Part shown: positions 24,376-30,540 of the stretch, one piece after another
Layout: every line of letters begins with the position of its first letter
Numbering within the stretch: the first letter of the stretch is position 1
NCBI GenBank assembly: GCA_034429695.1
Contig: DAOUGC010000030.1
Span: forward strand, 1-30,540
DNA: 30,540 nt
Direction: 5' to 3'
Source of the DNA: DAOUGC01 sp034429695
Lineage (GTDB): Bacteria > Chloroflexota > Anaerolineae > Anaerolineales > Anaerolineaceae
Translations under genes and position numbers: made by a program
Notes under the pieces: generated by a model
What the model was told of the DNA's origin: nothing
Seen by the model: the letters and a program-made list of their open reading frames with translations, nothing else
The model's database searches: none

Positions 24376-24951
24376 TTATGCCTCCACCGGCATCACTCTG
24401 CGATAGATGCCATTCTGGCGGGTCATCAACCGGTGGTCGATCATGGCGCGGCGCAGGTAGGCTGTGTCTTCGTGAAAACGCGCCAGAATTTCATTTACTT
24501 CTTTTTCCGGGTAGTCCCGGTCAAATTCAAACTCTTTAATCAGATAGCGCAGAATGGACATCACTTTTTTCTGCTGGGCAGGGATGGACTTCAACCGTCC
24601 ATCCGGCAATGAGAAATCACGCACCACTTTGCGATCAAAATCATCCATATTTTCCTCCACTGTAATGCTGGCAAAACTCTCGCGAGTTAGCAGCCGTCTG
24701 GACATATCTTCCAGGTTTTTTGTTTCCAATTGATAGATACTGTAATATCCCTCAGCGCGGGCGCTGACCAGCCCCAGCTCAGCCAGACGTCCGAGATGGT
24801 GTGATACCGTGGATGGGCTAAGCTGAAGCAGGTCGGATATTTCATTCACGCTGTAGGTGCGTTGTGCCAGCAGCCCAATTATTTTCAGGCGGTTGGCGTC
24901 AGCCAGGGCTTTAAAGAAAGCCAGTAATTCATTTCCAATTTGCTGGTCCAT
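24376..24951 (-). CDS. ArsR-family regulator with C-terminal DUF2087 domain
   Basis: A 191-aa transcription factor. Residues about 1-85 form an ArsR winged helix (FFKALADANRLKIIGLL, recognition helix in LLQLSPSTVSHHLGRLAELGLV). Residues about 105-188 match the DUF2087 pattern (IPAQQKKVMSILRYLIKEFEF, YPEKEVNEILARFH, LRRAMIDHRLMTR, GIYRRV). No cysteine cluster of the metal-sensing ArsR type is present, so it probably does not sense arsenic or similar metals. GAGGAG before ATG 24951 supports the start. It has its own promoter with a palindrome at the start of transcription, which suggests autoregulation. Confidence 0.92.
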   Translation of the reverse strand: MDQQIGNELLAFFKALADANRLKIIGLLAQRTYSVNEISDLLQLSPSTVSHHLGRLAELGLVSARAEGYYSIYQLETKNLEDMSRRLLTRESFASITVEENMDDFDRKVVRDFSLPDGRLKSIPAQQKKVMSILRYLIKEFEFDRDYPEKEVNEILARFHEDTAYLRRAMIDHRLMTRQNGIYRRVMPVEA

Positions 24952-24970
24952 TTGAAACTCCTCTAATTAA

Positions 24971-24986
24971 TTCGATATACATCGAA
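24971..24986. promoter_or_regulatory. ArsR-type operator, probably autoregulatory
   Basis: TTCGAT (24971-24976) and ATCGAA (24981-24986) are exact reverse complements around ATAC. The site starts three bases downstream of the -10 on the minus strand and ends 19 bases before the ArsR start codon, so binding would block transcription start. Confidence 0.65.
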
Positions 24987-24989
24987 ATA

Positions 24990-25017
24990 ATTTTATCTCT
25001 TTCTGGGTGGATGTCAA
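24990..25017 (-). promoter_or_regulatory. Promoter of the ArsR-DUF2087 gene
   Basis: On the minus strand TTGACA (25017-25012) and TAAAAT (24995-24990) are 16 bp apart. Predicted start of transcription falls near 24983, inside the palindrome. Confidence 0.7.
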
Positions 25018-25069
25018 TCCCCCAATCCTTCCACAATATTCAGGTAAGTGAAGTCTTAAGTTGCTAATA

Positions 25070-25098
25070 TTGACATGGTTTATAATAATTGTTATCAT
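25070..25098 (+). promoter_or_regulatory. Promoter of the large candidate ncRNA
   Basis: TTGACA (25070-25075) and TATCAT (25093-25098) are 17 bp apart in an AT-rich segment; transcription would begin near 25105, exactly where base composition changes to GC-rich. Confidence 0.65.
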
Positions 25099-25104
25099 AA
25101 TTTT

Positions 25105-25520
25105 GCAGGGTGTTCCAAAATAATGGACAACCCTCCAGGCATCACCTCCACCGGAGCTTCCGACAAGCAGTAGAGGAGCGCAGCCCACGCGACGGGACTG
25201 CCTCCGGGTCAGGAAGCAATGCCAGAACTGGTGATGGACGCAGATTTCTTCACCAGGTAAGGTGGGTCACAAGAAGGACAGATGGATCGCAATCCCGGCA
25301 AGATGATTCTCAACGGGCGCTTGGCGGATGGTCGCAGGTTGGACCCGCACATGCCCCTGAAGAGGACAAAAGGGATGCAGTCTCTGAACCATTGATGGCC
25401 TGTGGTAAAAGATGGATGGCTGACAGACGCTGATTTGTTCTACGCAGCCGAAGAGCGCAGAACTCAGCGGTGTCAGATTGGAGCGGTTGACATCATGATG
25501 GAGCCCCTGCATTTTTTTAT
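25105..25520 (+). ncRNA. Candidate large structured ncRNA, about 415 nt, family unknown
   Basis: GC-rich segment between AT-rich flanks, with its own promoter and no convincing protein frame. Its first bases GCAGGG pair with CCCTGC (25505-25510), which runs straight into a seven-T run (25512-25518), so the two ends close on each other as in housekeeping RNAs. Inner stems include GGGT/ACCC with TCCA/TGGA near the 5' end, CTGGTGA/TCACCAG (25228-25256), and GGCTG/CAGCC (25418-25449). The last two hairpins carry nearly the same loop sequence (13 of 15 bases). By eye I find no conserved core of RNase P RNA, tmRNA, SRP RNA or 6S RNA. An alternative is a decayed coding remnant, since one frame shows short protein-like pieces broken by stops. 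Confidence 0.5.
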
Positions 25521-25529
25521 TTCTTTACC

Positions 25530-25558
25530 TTGACAGCAAGGCGGGGTTCGGATAGAAT
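25530..25558 (+). promoter_or_regulatory. Promoter of the tRNA-Ala genes
   Basis: TTGACA (25530-25535) and TAGAAT (25553-25558) are 17 bp apart, 26 bases before the first tRNA. Confidence 0.8.
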
Positions 25559-25584
25559 TCTGGGGCTTCACGTGGCAAAGAAAT

Positions 25585-25657
25585 GGGCCTGTAGCGCAGT
25601 TGGGAGCGCGCTTCAATCGCACTGAAGAGGCCGAGGGTTCGAATCCCTCCAGGTCCA
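25585..25657 (+). tRNA. tRNA-Ala (anticodon CGC)
   Basis: A full 73-base cloverleaf. The acceptor GGGCCTG pairs with CAGGTCC, D-stem GCGC pairs with GCGC, anticodon stem CTTCA pairs with TGAAG around loop ATCGCAC (anticodon CGC, reading GCG), and T-stem GAGGG pairs with CCCTC around TTCGAAT. The G3-U70 wobble pair, the identity element of alanine tRNA, is present. The discriminator is A and CCA is not encoded (CAC follows). Confidence 0.96.
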
Positions 25658-25723
25658 CACGACAGAACCGAAAATTGGATCTGGTCAAAATAGAAAATGG
25701 TGGTAAAATACCAAACGAATTGA

Positions 25724-25796
25724 GGGCCCATAGCGCAGTTGGGAGCGCGTCTCAATGGCATTGAGAAGGCCGAGGGTTCGAATCCCTCTGGGTCCA
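25724..25796 (+). tRNA. tRNA-Ala (anticodon GGC)
   Basis: A full 73-base cloverleaf. Acceptor GGGCCCA pairs with TGGGTCC including G3-U70, the D-arm and T-arm are almost identical to the preceding tRNA, and anticodon stem TCTCA pairs with TGAGA around loop ATGGCAT (anticodon GGC, reading GCC and GCU). CCA is not encoded (CTA follows the discriminator A). It lies 66 bases after the first tRNA; a weak TAAAAT at 25704-25709 is the only hint of its own promoter, so co-transcription is likely. Confidence 0.96.
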
Positions 25797-25808
25797 CTAA
25801 AGCAGAGA

Positions 25809-25861
25809 GTCGAGAAACAGGTGACGGTAAGGCCACGTCGGGGTTCTCGACTTTGTCTTTT
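25809..25861 (+). terminator. Intrinsic terminator after the tRNA-Ala pair
   Basis: GTCGAGAA (25809-25816) pairs with TTCTCGAC (25844-25851), with an inner GACG/CGTC stem, followed by TTTGTCTTTT. It separates the tRNA unit from the leuS leader. Confidence 0.65.
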
Positions 25862-25870
25862 GAAAACAGA

Positions 25871-26136
25871 AATGCCTGTGCAGGAGTAGTAGATCATCTG
25901 CCAGAGAGCCGGGTGAAAAGGTGCAAGCCCGGTGGGCGTCTGCAGTGCGCCATGCAGGAAATCCTGCAAAAGATTGAACTCGCCTGTATCCTGAAAAGGA
26001 AGGCGCGCTGGTGAAATATCAGTAGTCAGCGCCGGGGATGCCCGTTACAGCGCTCCGGAGCGGCCGGTTTCGACTGGCAAGCAGGGTGGTACCGCGGAGG
26101 ATCCCCTTCGTCCCTGAGTGGACGAAGGGTTTTTTG
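25871..26136 (+). promoter_or_regulatory. T-box riboswitch (leucine) controlling leuS
   Basis: Senses uncharged tRNA-Leu and permits leuS transcription when leucine charging is low. The 14-base T-box AGGGTGGTACCGCG is exact at 26083-26096; its UGGU (26087-26090) would pair with the tRNA ACCA end. Stem I shows the AGTA loop-E motif (25885-25888) and the distal AGAGAG plus GGTGCAA motif (25903-25926). The proposed Stem I base pairs GTGCAGG (25878-25884) with CCTGTAT (25983-25989). This places CTC, a leucine codon, in the specifier position (25979-25981, context GAACTCG). The 3' side of Stem I carries two extra small hairpins (25935-25951 and 25954-25967). No clear promoter is seen between the tRNA terminator and the leader. 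Confidence 0.93.
26104..26135 (+). terminator. T-box attenuator terminator
   Basis: CCCTTCGTCC (26104-26113) and GGACGAAGGG (26120-26129) form a perfect 10-bp stem with loop CTGAGT, followed by six Ts (26130-26135). It forms when the antiterminator is not stabilised by uncharged tRNA. Confidence 0.93.
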
Positions 26137-26173
26137 TTTGAATCACAGACACACGTTTTGGATGGAGTGAAGC

Positions 26174-28630
26174 ATGGCAGAAAAACATACCATACCCAAT
26201 TACAATCCGGCGGAGATTGAGCCAAAGTGGCAGGCGCGCTGGGAAGCGGACGGACTGTATCATTCAGACATTGATGAAACCCGGCCAAAACATTATGCGC
26301 TCACCATGCTCCCATATCCGTCAGGGAATCTTCACATCGGGCACTGGTATGCCATGACCCCGTCTGATGCGCGTGCCCGTTGGATGCGCATGCGCGGATA
26401 CAATGTGATGTTCCCCATGGGGTTTGATGCATTTGGCCTGCCTGCTGAAAATGCGGCCATCAAACGCAGTATTCACCCCAAAACCTGGACGTATGAAAAC
26501 ATTGCCAACATGCGCAACCAGTTGAAAAGCATGGGCGCCATGTTCGACTGGCGGCGCGAAGCCATCAGTGCTGATCCTGAATATTACCGCTGGACGGAAT
26601 GGTTTTTCATCCAGCTATACAAGCACGATCTGGCTTATCGCAAGATGTCGCCGGTGGATTTCTGTCCCACCTGCAATACCACCCTGGCGCGCGAGCAGGT
26701 GTGGGGTGACGATCGCCACTGTGAACGTTGCGGCACGCCGGTGATCAAGAAGGATCTGGACCAGTGGTTCTTCCGCACCACCCGTTATGCCGAAGAGCTG
26801 TTGAGTTACGAAGGAATGGATTGGCCCGACCGCGTTCGCACCCTGCAGACCAACTGGATTGGTCGGTCAGAAGGCGCGCATGTACGTTTCACCACCGAAG
26901 CCGGGGACCCATTGGAAGTCTTCACCACCCGCCCGGATACGCTGTGGGGGGTGACCTTCATGGTGCTTGCTCCTGAGCATCCGCTGGTGAGCAAAGTGAC
27001 CACCGCCGGACAAAAGCAGGTGGTGGAAGAGTACGTTCAACAGGCTGTTCGCCAGACCGATGTGCAGCGTGAAGCAACCGACAAGGAAAAGACAGGCGTA
27101 TTCACCGGCGGTTATGCCATCAACCCGGTCAATCAGGAACGCGTGCCGATCTGGATCGCCGATTATGTGTTGATCACCTACGGCACGGGCGCAATCATGG
27201 CTGTACCGGCGCATGACCAGCGTGATTTTGAATTTGCCCGAAAGTTTGGATTGCAGGTCAAGGTAGTGGTTCAGCCCGAAGGTGAAGCCCTGATTGAGGC
27301 GGATCAGATGACCGAGTCGGTACCGGCGCACGGTCAGATGGTTAATTCCGGCCCATTGAGCGGAACTCCGGGTGAGGTTGCTTTTGACCGCGCCGTGGAA
27401 TTTGTTGAAAAACTGGGCGCCGGAAGGCGTGCGGTTAATTTCCGCCTGCGCGACTGGTTGATCTCACGCCAGCGTTACTGGGGCGCGCCCATCCCGATGA
27501 TCCACTGTGAAAAATGCGGCTGGAACCCTGTGCCTGAAGAACAACTGCCGGTTGTTCTGCCCGATGATGTTGAATGGCTGCCGACCGGTGAAAGCCCGTT
27601 GAAACTGCATCCCACATGGCGTTTTACCACCTGTCCGGTGTGTGGTGGCAAGGCTGAGCGCGAGACCGATACCATGGATACCTTCATGTGTTCATCCTGG
27701 TATCACCTGCGTTACCTCAGCCCACAGTATCACCAGGGACCCTTTGACCCCAAGGAATATGACTACTGGATGCCCGTGGATGTATACACCGGCGGGGTTG
27801 AACATGCCAACATGCACCTGATCTATACGCGTTTCTTCCATAAAGCCAACCGCGATATGGGCATTGAGACCGGACCGGAACCGATGGTCACCCTGCGCAA
27901 CCAGGGGCAGATCCTGGGGCCGGACGGGCAGCGCATGAGTAAATCACGCGGGAACGTGGTGGACCCCGATGAACAGGTGCGCATCTACGGCGCTGACACC
28001 GTGCGCGCCTACCTGATGTTTGGATACCGCTGGGCTGAGGGCGGTCCGTGGGATCCGGGGAACATCCAGGGTTCATCACGCTGGTTGTATCGCACCTGGT
28101 CCACCTTGCTGGAGCCGGTGGAAGGTACGGAGAACGCTGAGCGCGACCGCGCCCTGCGCCGTAAGTTGCACCAAACGCTGCGTTCAGTGACACGTGACTT
28201 TGATCGTTTTGAGTTCAACACCATCGTATCAGCGTTGATGGAGCTGATGAACGAAATGGCGCGTGCAAAATCACAGGGAGCATATGGTTGCCCGGTTTGG
28301 CAGGAAGCCACTGACATCTACCTGCGCATGATGGCTCCGGTCGTACCGCACATCAGTGAAGAGATCTGGTCGCAACTGGGCAAGCCCTACTCGCTGCACA
28401 CGGCTGAATGGCCCCAGGTGGACGAAGAAGCCGCCCGCGAGGACGAGATTACGCTGGTGGTGCAGGTGAACGGCAAGGTGCGCGACCGCATCAGTGTGCC
28501 GGCCGGTATTGGAAAAGATGAAGCCCAACAGGCAGCGCTGGCCAGCCCCGTGATCCAAAAGTTGCTGGAAGGCCAGACCCCACGCCAGGTGATCGTTGTG
28601 CCGGGACGATTGGTCAACATCGTTCTGTAA
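26174..28630 (+). CDS. leuS: Leucyl-tRNA synthetase
   Basis: Charges tRNA-Leu with leucine. At 818 aa the length is normal for bacterial LeuRS. The class I signatures are intact: HIGH at 54-57 (PYPSGNLHIGHWYAM) and the KMSKS loop as RMSKS at 587-591 (GQRMSKSRGNVVDP). A zinc-type cysteine cluster (CPTCNTTLAREQVW, then CERCG) lies at about 163-188. The CP1 editing domain follows, with the TTRPDTLWGVTFMV and GTGAIMAVPAHDQRDFEFA blocks, and the C-terminal domain includes LVVQVNGKVRDRI. GGAGTGA just upstream supports ATG 26174. Expression is controlled by the T-box leader. A strong terminator follows, so it is a single-gene unit. Confidence 0.98.
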   Translation: MAEKHTIPNYNPAEIEPKWQARWEADGLYHSDIDETRPKHYALTMLPYPSGNLHIGHWYAMTPSDARARWMRMRGYNVMFPMGFDAFGLPAENAAIKRSIHPKTWTYENIANMRNQLKSMGAMFDWRREAISADPEYYRWTEWFFIQLYKHDLAYRKMSPVDFCPTCNTTLAREQVWGDDRHCERCGTPVIKKDLDQWFFRTTRYAEELLSYEGMDWPDRVRTLQTNWIGRSEGAHVRFTTEAGDPLEVFTTRPDTLWGVTFMVLAPEHPLVSKVTTAGQKQVVEEYVQQAVRQTDVQREATDKEKTGVFTGGYAINPVNQERVPIWIADYVLITYGTGAIMAVPAHDQRDFEFARKFGLQVKVVVQPEGEALIEADQMTESVPAHGQMVNSGPLSGTPGEVAFDRAVEFVEKLGAGRRAVNFRLRDWLISRQRYWGAPIPMIHCEKCGWNPVPEEQLPVVLPDDVEWLPTGESPLKLHPTWRFTTCPVCGGKAERETDTMDTFMCSSWYHLRYLSPQYHQGPFDPKEYDYWMPVDVYTGGVEHANMHLIYTRFFHKANRDMGIETGPEPMVTLRNQGQILGPDGQRMSKSRGNVVDPDEQVRIYGADTVRAYLMFGYRWAEGGPWDPGNIQGSSRWLYRTWSTLLEPVEGTENAERDRALRRKLHQTLRSVTRDFDRFEFNTIVSALMELMNEMARAKSQGAYGCPVWQEATDIYLRMMAPVVPHISEEIWSQLGKPYSLHTAEWPQVDEEAAREDEITLVVQVNGKVRDRISVPAGIGKDEAQQAALASPVIQKLLEGQTPRQVIVVPGRLVNIVL

Positions 28631-28648
28631 GCTAGATAAATGAATAAT

Positions 28649-28680
28649 CGACCGGACAGTCAACCAGACTGTCCGGTTGT
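28649..28680 (+). terminator. Hairpin terminator after leuS
   Basis: ACCGGACAGTC (28651-28661) and GACTGTCCGGT (28667-28677) form a perfect 11-bp stem with loop AACCA, extendable by two more pairs. The following sequence TTGTGCGTT is only weakly T-rich. Confidence 0.7.
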
Positions 28681-28759
28681 GCGTTAATCCCCACCCAATC
28701 CTGACTATAATAAAAATATCAGGCCTAGAATCACCTGCCTTTTTTGTCCGGAGGGAATG

Positions 28760-30229
28760 ATGGAAAAAAACATCTGGCGCTGGGAGCTGGTTTCAGTTCT
28801 ATTGGCGGCGGGCATCGGGTTAAAAGCAGAGAGCGTCCACGCCGATATCGCCCCGCCGAAACAACCGCCAGGGAGCAATATTTCGCCGGATGGTGAGACC
28901 ACCCAGGTACAGATGGTCAACGAGCGGGTGGTGATCAATGTGCAAATGGGGTTGCTTGAGGATGATGGCAATCAATACGATGGCGTAAGGGATTATGCCG
29001 TGGTCACCTGTCATTTCCTCATGCGCAACCATGGTAGTACGGATGAGCGTTTGAAGGTGCGTTTTCCGCTGGCTGAGCCTTACGGAATGGGCGATGGGTG
29101 GGGAAATCAACCTGAAATTGGCGACCTGCGCATCAAGGTGGACGGCGCAGCGCGGGAATATCACCGTGAGTTGATGCCCAATGATTTTGACACCTTCACT
29201 GGAGAGCTAATTCCTTGGGCTGTGTTTGATGTTTCCTTTCCGGCTGGTAAGGAAGTCGAGATTGACCTGGCGTATACTTCAAAAGCCAGTGGTTACCGTC
29301 CACTGGCTGAATTCAAGTACATACTTGAGACCGGTAAAGGGTGGAAGGATGACATTGAGACGGCTGAAATTGTGGTTAATATGCCTTATGATGCTTCCCC
29401 CGAAAATGTCCTGTTGGATTACTCCACCACAGGGGGTGAATTTTCAGGAAGGGAAGTGCGCTGGACCCTGACTGACCTGGAACCGGTTTATACCGATAAC
29501 TTTATGGTAACCGTGGTGGAGCCTTACCTGTGGCAGCGCGTACTGGATGCAAAAGCAGATGTGGCTGCCCGGCCCAATGTAGGCGGGGCATGGGGTGGTC
29601 TGGCGCGTTCCCTGAAACATGTTGCGCTGGGTCAAAAAGGCTGGCCCAGGCAGGATGAAGCCGGAATGGGTTTGTTCAGTCAGTCCATGGAAGCCTATGA
29701 GAAAGCCATTGCATTAAGCCCTGACAATTCGGTATGGTACTCAGGATATGCTGAACTCCTGTGGGCTGATGCAGGCTTCCTGGCTTATGCCGGTGACCCG
29801 AAGATATTGAGAATTGTCCAGTTGCTGGGAACGGCGATCAAACTGGACCCTGCCGACCCCCAGGCGCTGGAGTTACTGGAGTCGTTGTCGTACGCTTATC
29901 CCGATGCCGTGGAGCGGCTGGAACCCGGTTATGATTTGCTGCTGTTGACTGCAACGCTGCCGCCTCCCACGTTAACCCCGACGGATATCACCATCATTGA
30001 AGAAACCCCCACGCCAGTAGCCAGTAAGACCCCCCGACCGACCAGGACAGAAGTGTTGCAGGAATCGACCTCCACACAGGCTGAGCCTGCACAACCCGCC
30101 CAGCCTGCCAGTGATCAGGATGTGCCTGAAGAGACGGAAGGGAATGGGGGCAGGAGGATGTGCGCCAGCATCTGGCTGGCTCCGCTGGCGTTTGGAACGA
30201 TCATCATGTTGAAAAGAAAGCGCAGGTGA
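28760..30229 (+). CDS. Secreted, membrane-anchored protein with TPR-like and Pro/Thr-rich regions
   Basis: Function unknown. Residue numbers count from the second of two tandem ATGs (28757 and 28760); GGAGGG (28750-28755) fits the second better. The 489-aa chain has an N-terminal signal sequence (about 5-30, ending near VHADIAPP). A beta-rich extracytoplasmic domain follows (about 30-265), with a statement-like core DYAVVTCHFLMRNHG and VRFPLAEPYG. A helical TPR-like region (about 300-385, AMEAYEKAIALSPDN-type repeat) is next. Then come a low-complexity Pro/Thr/Gln linker (about 395-460), a C-terminal hydrophobic segment (about 467-482) and a basic KRKRR end. This topology places most of the protein outside the cell, anchored at its C-terminus. 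It is followed after 3 bases by a creatininase-family gene. Confidence 0.8.
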   Translation: MEKNIWRWELVSVLLAAGIGLKAESVHADIAPPKQPPGSNISPDGETTQVQMVNERVVINVQMGLLEDDGNQYDGVRDYAVVTCHFLMRNHGSTDERLKVRFPLAEPYGMGDGWGNQPEIGDLRIKVDGAAREYHRELMPNDFDTFTGELIPWAVFDVSFPAGKEVEIDLAYTSKASGYRPLAEFKYILETGKGWKDDIETAEIVVNMPYDASPENVLLDYSTTGGEFSGREVRWTLTDLEPVYTDNFMVTVVEPYLWQRVLDAKADVAARPNVGGAWGGLARSLKHVALGQKGWPRQDEAGMGLFSQSMEAYEKAIALSPDNSVWYSGYAELLWADAGFLAYAGDPKILRIVQLLGTAIKLDPADPQALELLESLSYAYPDAVERLEPGYDLLLLTATLPPPTLTPTDITIIEETPTPVASKTPRPTRTEVLQESTSTQAEPAQPAQPASDQDVPEETEGNGGRRMCASIWLAPLAFGTIIMLKRKRR

Positions 30230-30232
30230 GCA

Positions 30233-30540
30233 GTGCGGTTTGAAGAAATGAACTGGATGGACGTTGAGCAATATCTCAAACAGGATGACCGGCTGATCAT
30301 CATCACCGGTGCATGTGAACAACACGGCTACCTCAGCCTGCTGACCGATATTCGTATTCCCCAGGCACTGGCTGACGCTACCAGCCGGGCGACCGGGGTG
30401 CTGGTTGCGCCGCCACTCAATTTCGGGTGTTCCCCGTATTTCCTGAGCTACCCCGGCACGATTAGCTTGAGGATCAGCACAATGCTGGAAATTGTGGAGG
30501 ATGTGCTGCGCAGTGTGCATGCCCAGGGTTTCAGGCGGGT
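30233..30540 (+). CDS. Creatininase-family hydrolase, 3' part beyond the window
   Basis: The first 102 residues of a metal-dependent amidohydrolase of the creatininase group. Known members include creatinine amidohydrolase, mycofactocin-associated MftE and FAPy deformylase, so the substrate cannot be set from this fragment. The family block appears as TGACEQHGYLSLLTD with probable metal ligands Glu29, His31 and Asp39, followed by VAPPLNFGCSPYFLSYPGT, where the family has PxxxGxSxeHxxfPGT. The start is GTG 30233, with AGGTGAG directly upstream and only three bases after the previous stop, so the two genes are translationally linked. The frame is open to the window end. Confidence 0.88.
   Translation, partial: MRFEEMNWMDVEQYLKQDDRLIIITGACEQHGYLSLLTDIRIPQALADATSRATGVLVAPPLNFGCSPYFLSYPGTISLRISTMLEIVEDVLRSVHAQGFRR

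Noticed and set aside
25110..25433. 107-codon open frame starting with GTG inside the candidate ncRNA
   Set aside because: No ribosome-binding site, low-complexity Arg/Ser/Gly/Asp composition with no hydrophobic core, and it overlaps strong RNA-like stems.

Overview
This looks like a chromosomal segment from an Anaerolineae-type member of the Chloroflexota. That assignment is an inference from gene style: a mitochondrial-type citrate synthase, an RNase Y directly behind recX, a T-box leader in front of leuS, tRNA genes without an encoded CCA end, and secreted proteins with Pro/Thr-rich linkers. No ribosomal RNA or other strong marker is present. The base composition is moderately GC-rich and even. 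I see no insertion sequence, phage gene, CRISPR array or other sign of recent transfer.

Left part (1-8000): a TCA-cycle block. Aconitase (cut by the left edge) and isocitrate dehydrogenase lie on the minus strand. Divergent from them is a plus-strand set: an IclR-family regulator, citrate synthase, and a 587-residue protein with an HPr kinase/PEP carboxykinase-like P-loop core. The icd-iclR gap holds a consensus promoter and two separate perfect inverted repeats, one on each side of that promoter. Together this looks like a locally regulated citrate-to-2-oxoglutarate module with a possible kinase of its own.

Middle (8000-19000): an envelope group on the minus strand (PlsC-like acyltransferase, YtxH-like small membrane protein, PAP2 phosphatase), then a plus-strand pair (TgpA-like membrane transglutaminase and a GAF-PAS-class III adenylate cyclase). 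A probable five-gene minus-strand run follows: malic enzyme, two small membrane proteins, a PfkB-family sugar kinase and an M20 metallopeptidase. The last two share an ATGA overlap.

Right part (19000-30540): a 530-base gap with a candidate ncRNA of about 245 nt, then the overlapping recX-rny pair. Next comes a minus-strand set: an ArsR-DUF2087 regulator with its operator, an M24 peptidase with its own palindrome, an alpha/beta esterase and an MBL-fold hydrolase. Then comes an RNA-rich stretch: a candidate structured RNA of about 415 nt with its own promoter and a T-run end, two tandem tRNA-Ala genes (CGC and GGC anticodons), a terminator, and a leucine T-box leader controlling leuS. The window closes with a membrane-anchored secreted protein and the start of a creatininase-family hydrolase.

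The best candidates for something undescribed are the kinase-like protein coupled to citrate synthase, the 415-nt RNA upstream of the tRNA-Ala pair, and the 245-nt RNA upstream of recX.
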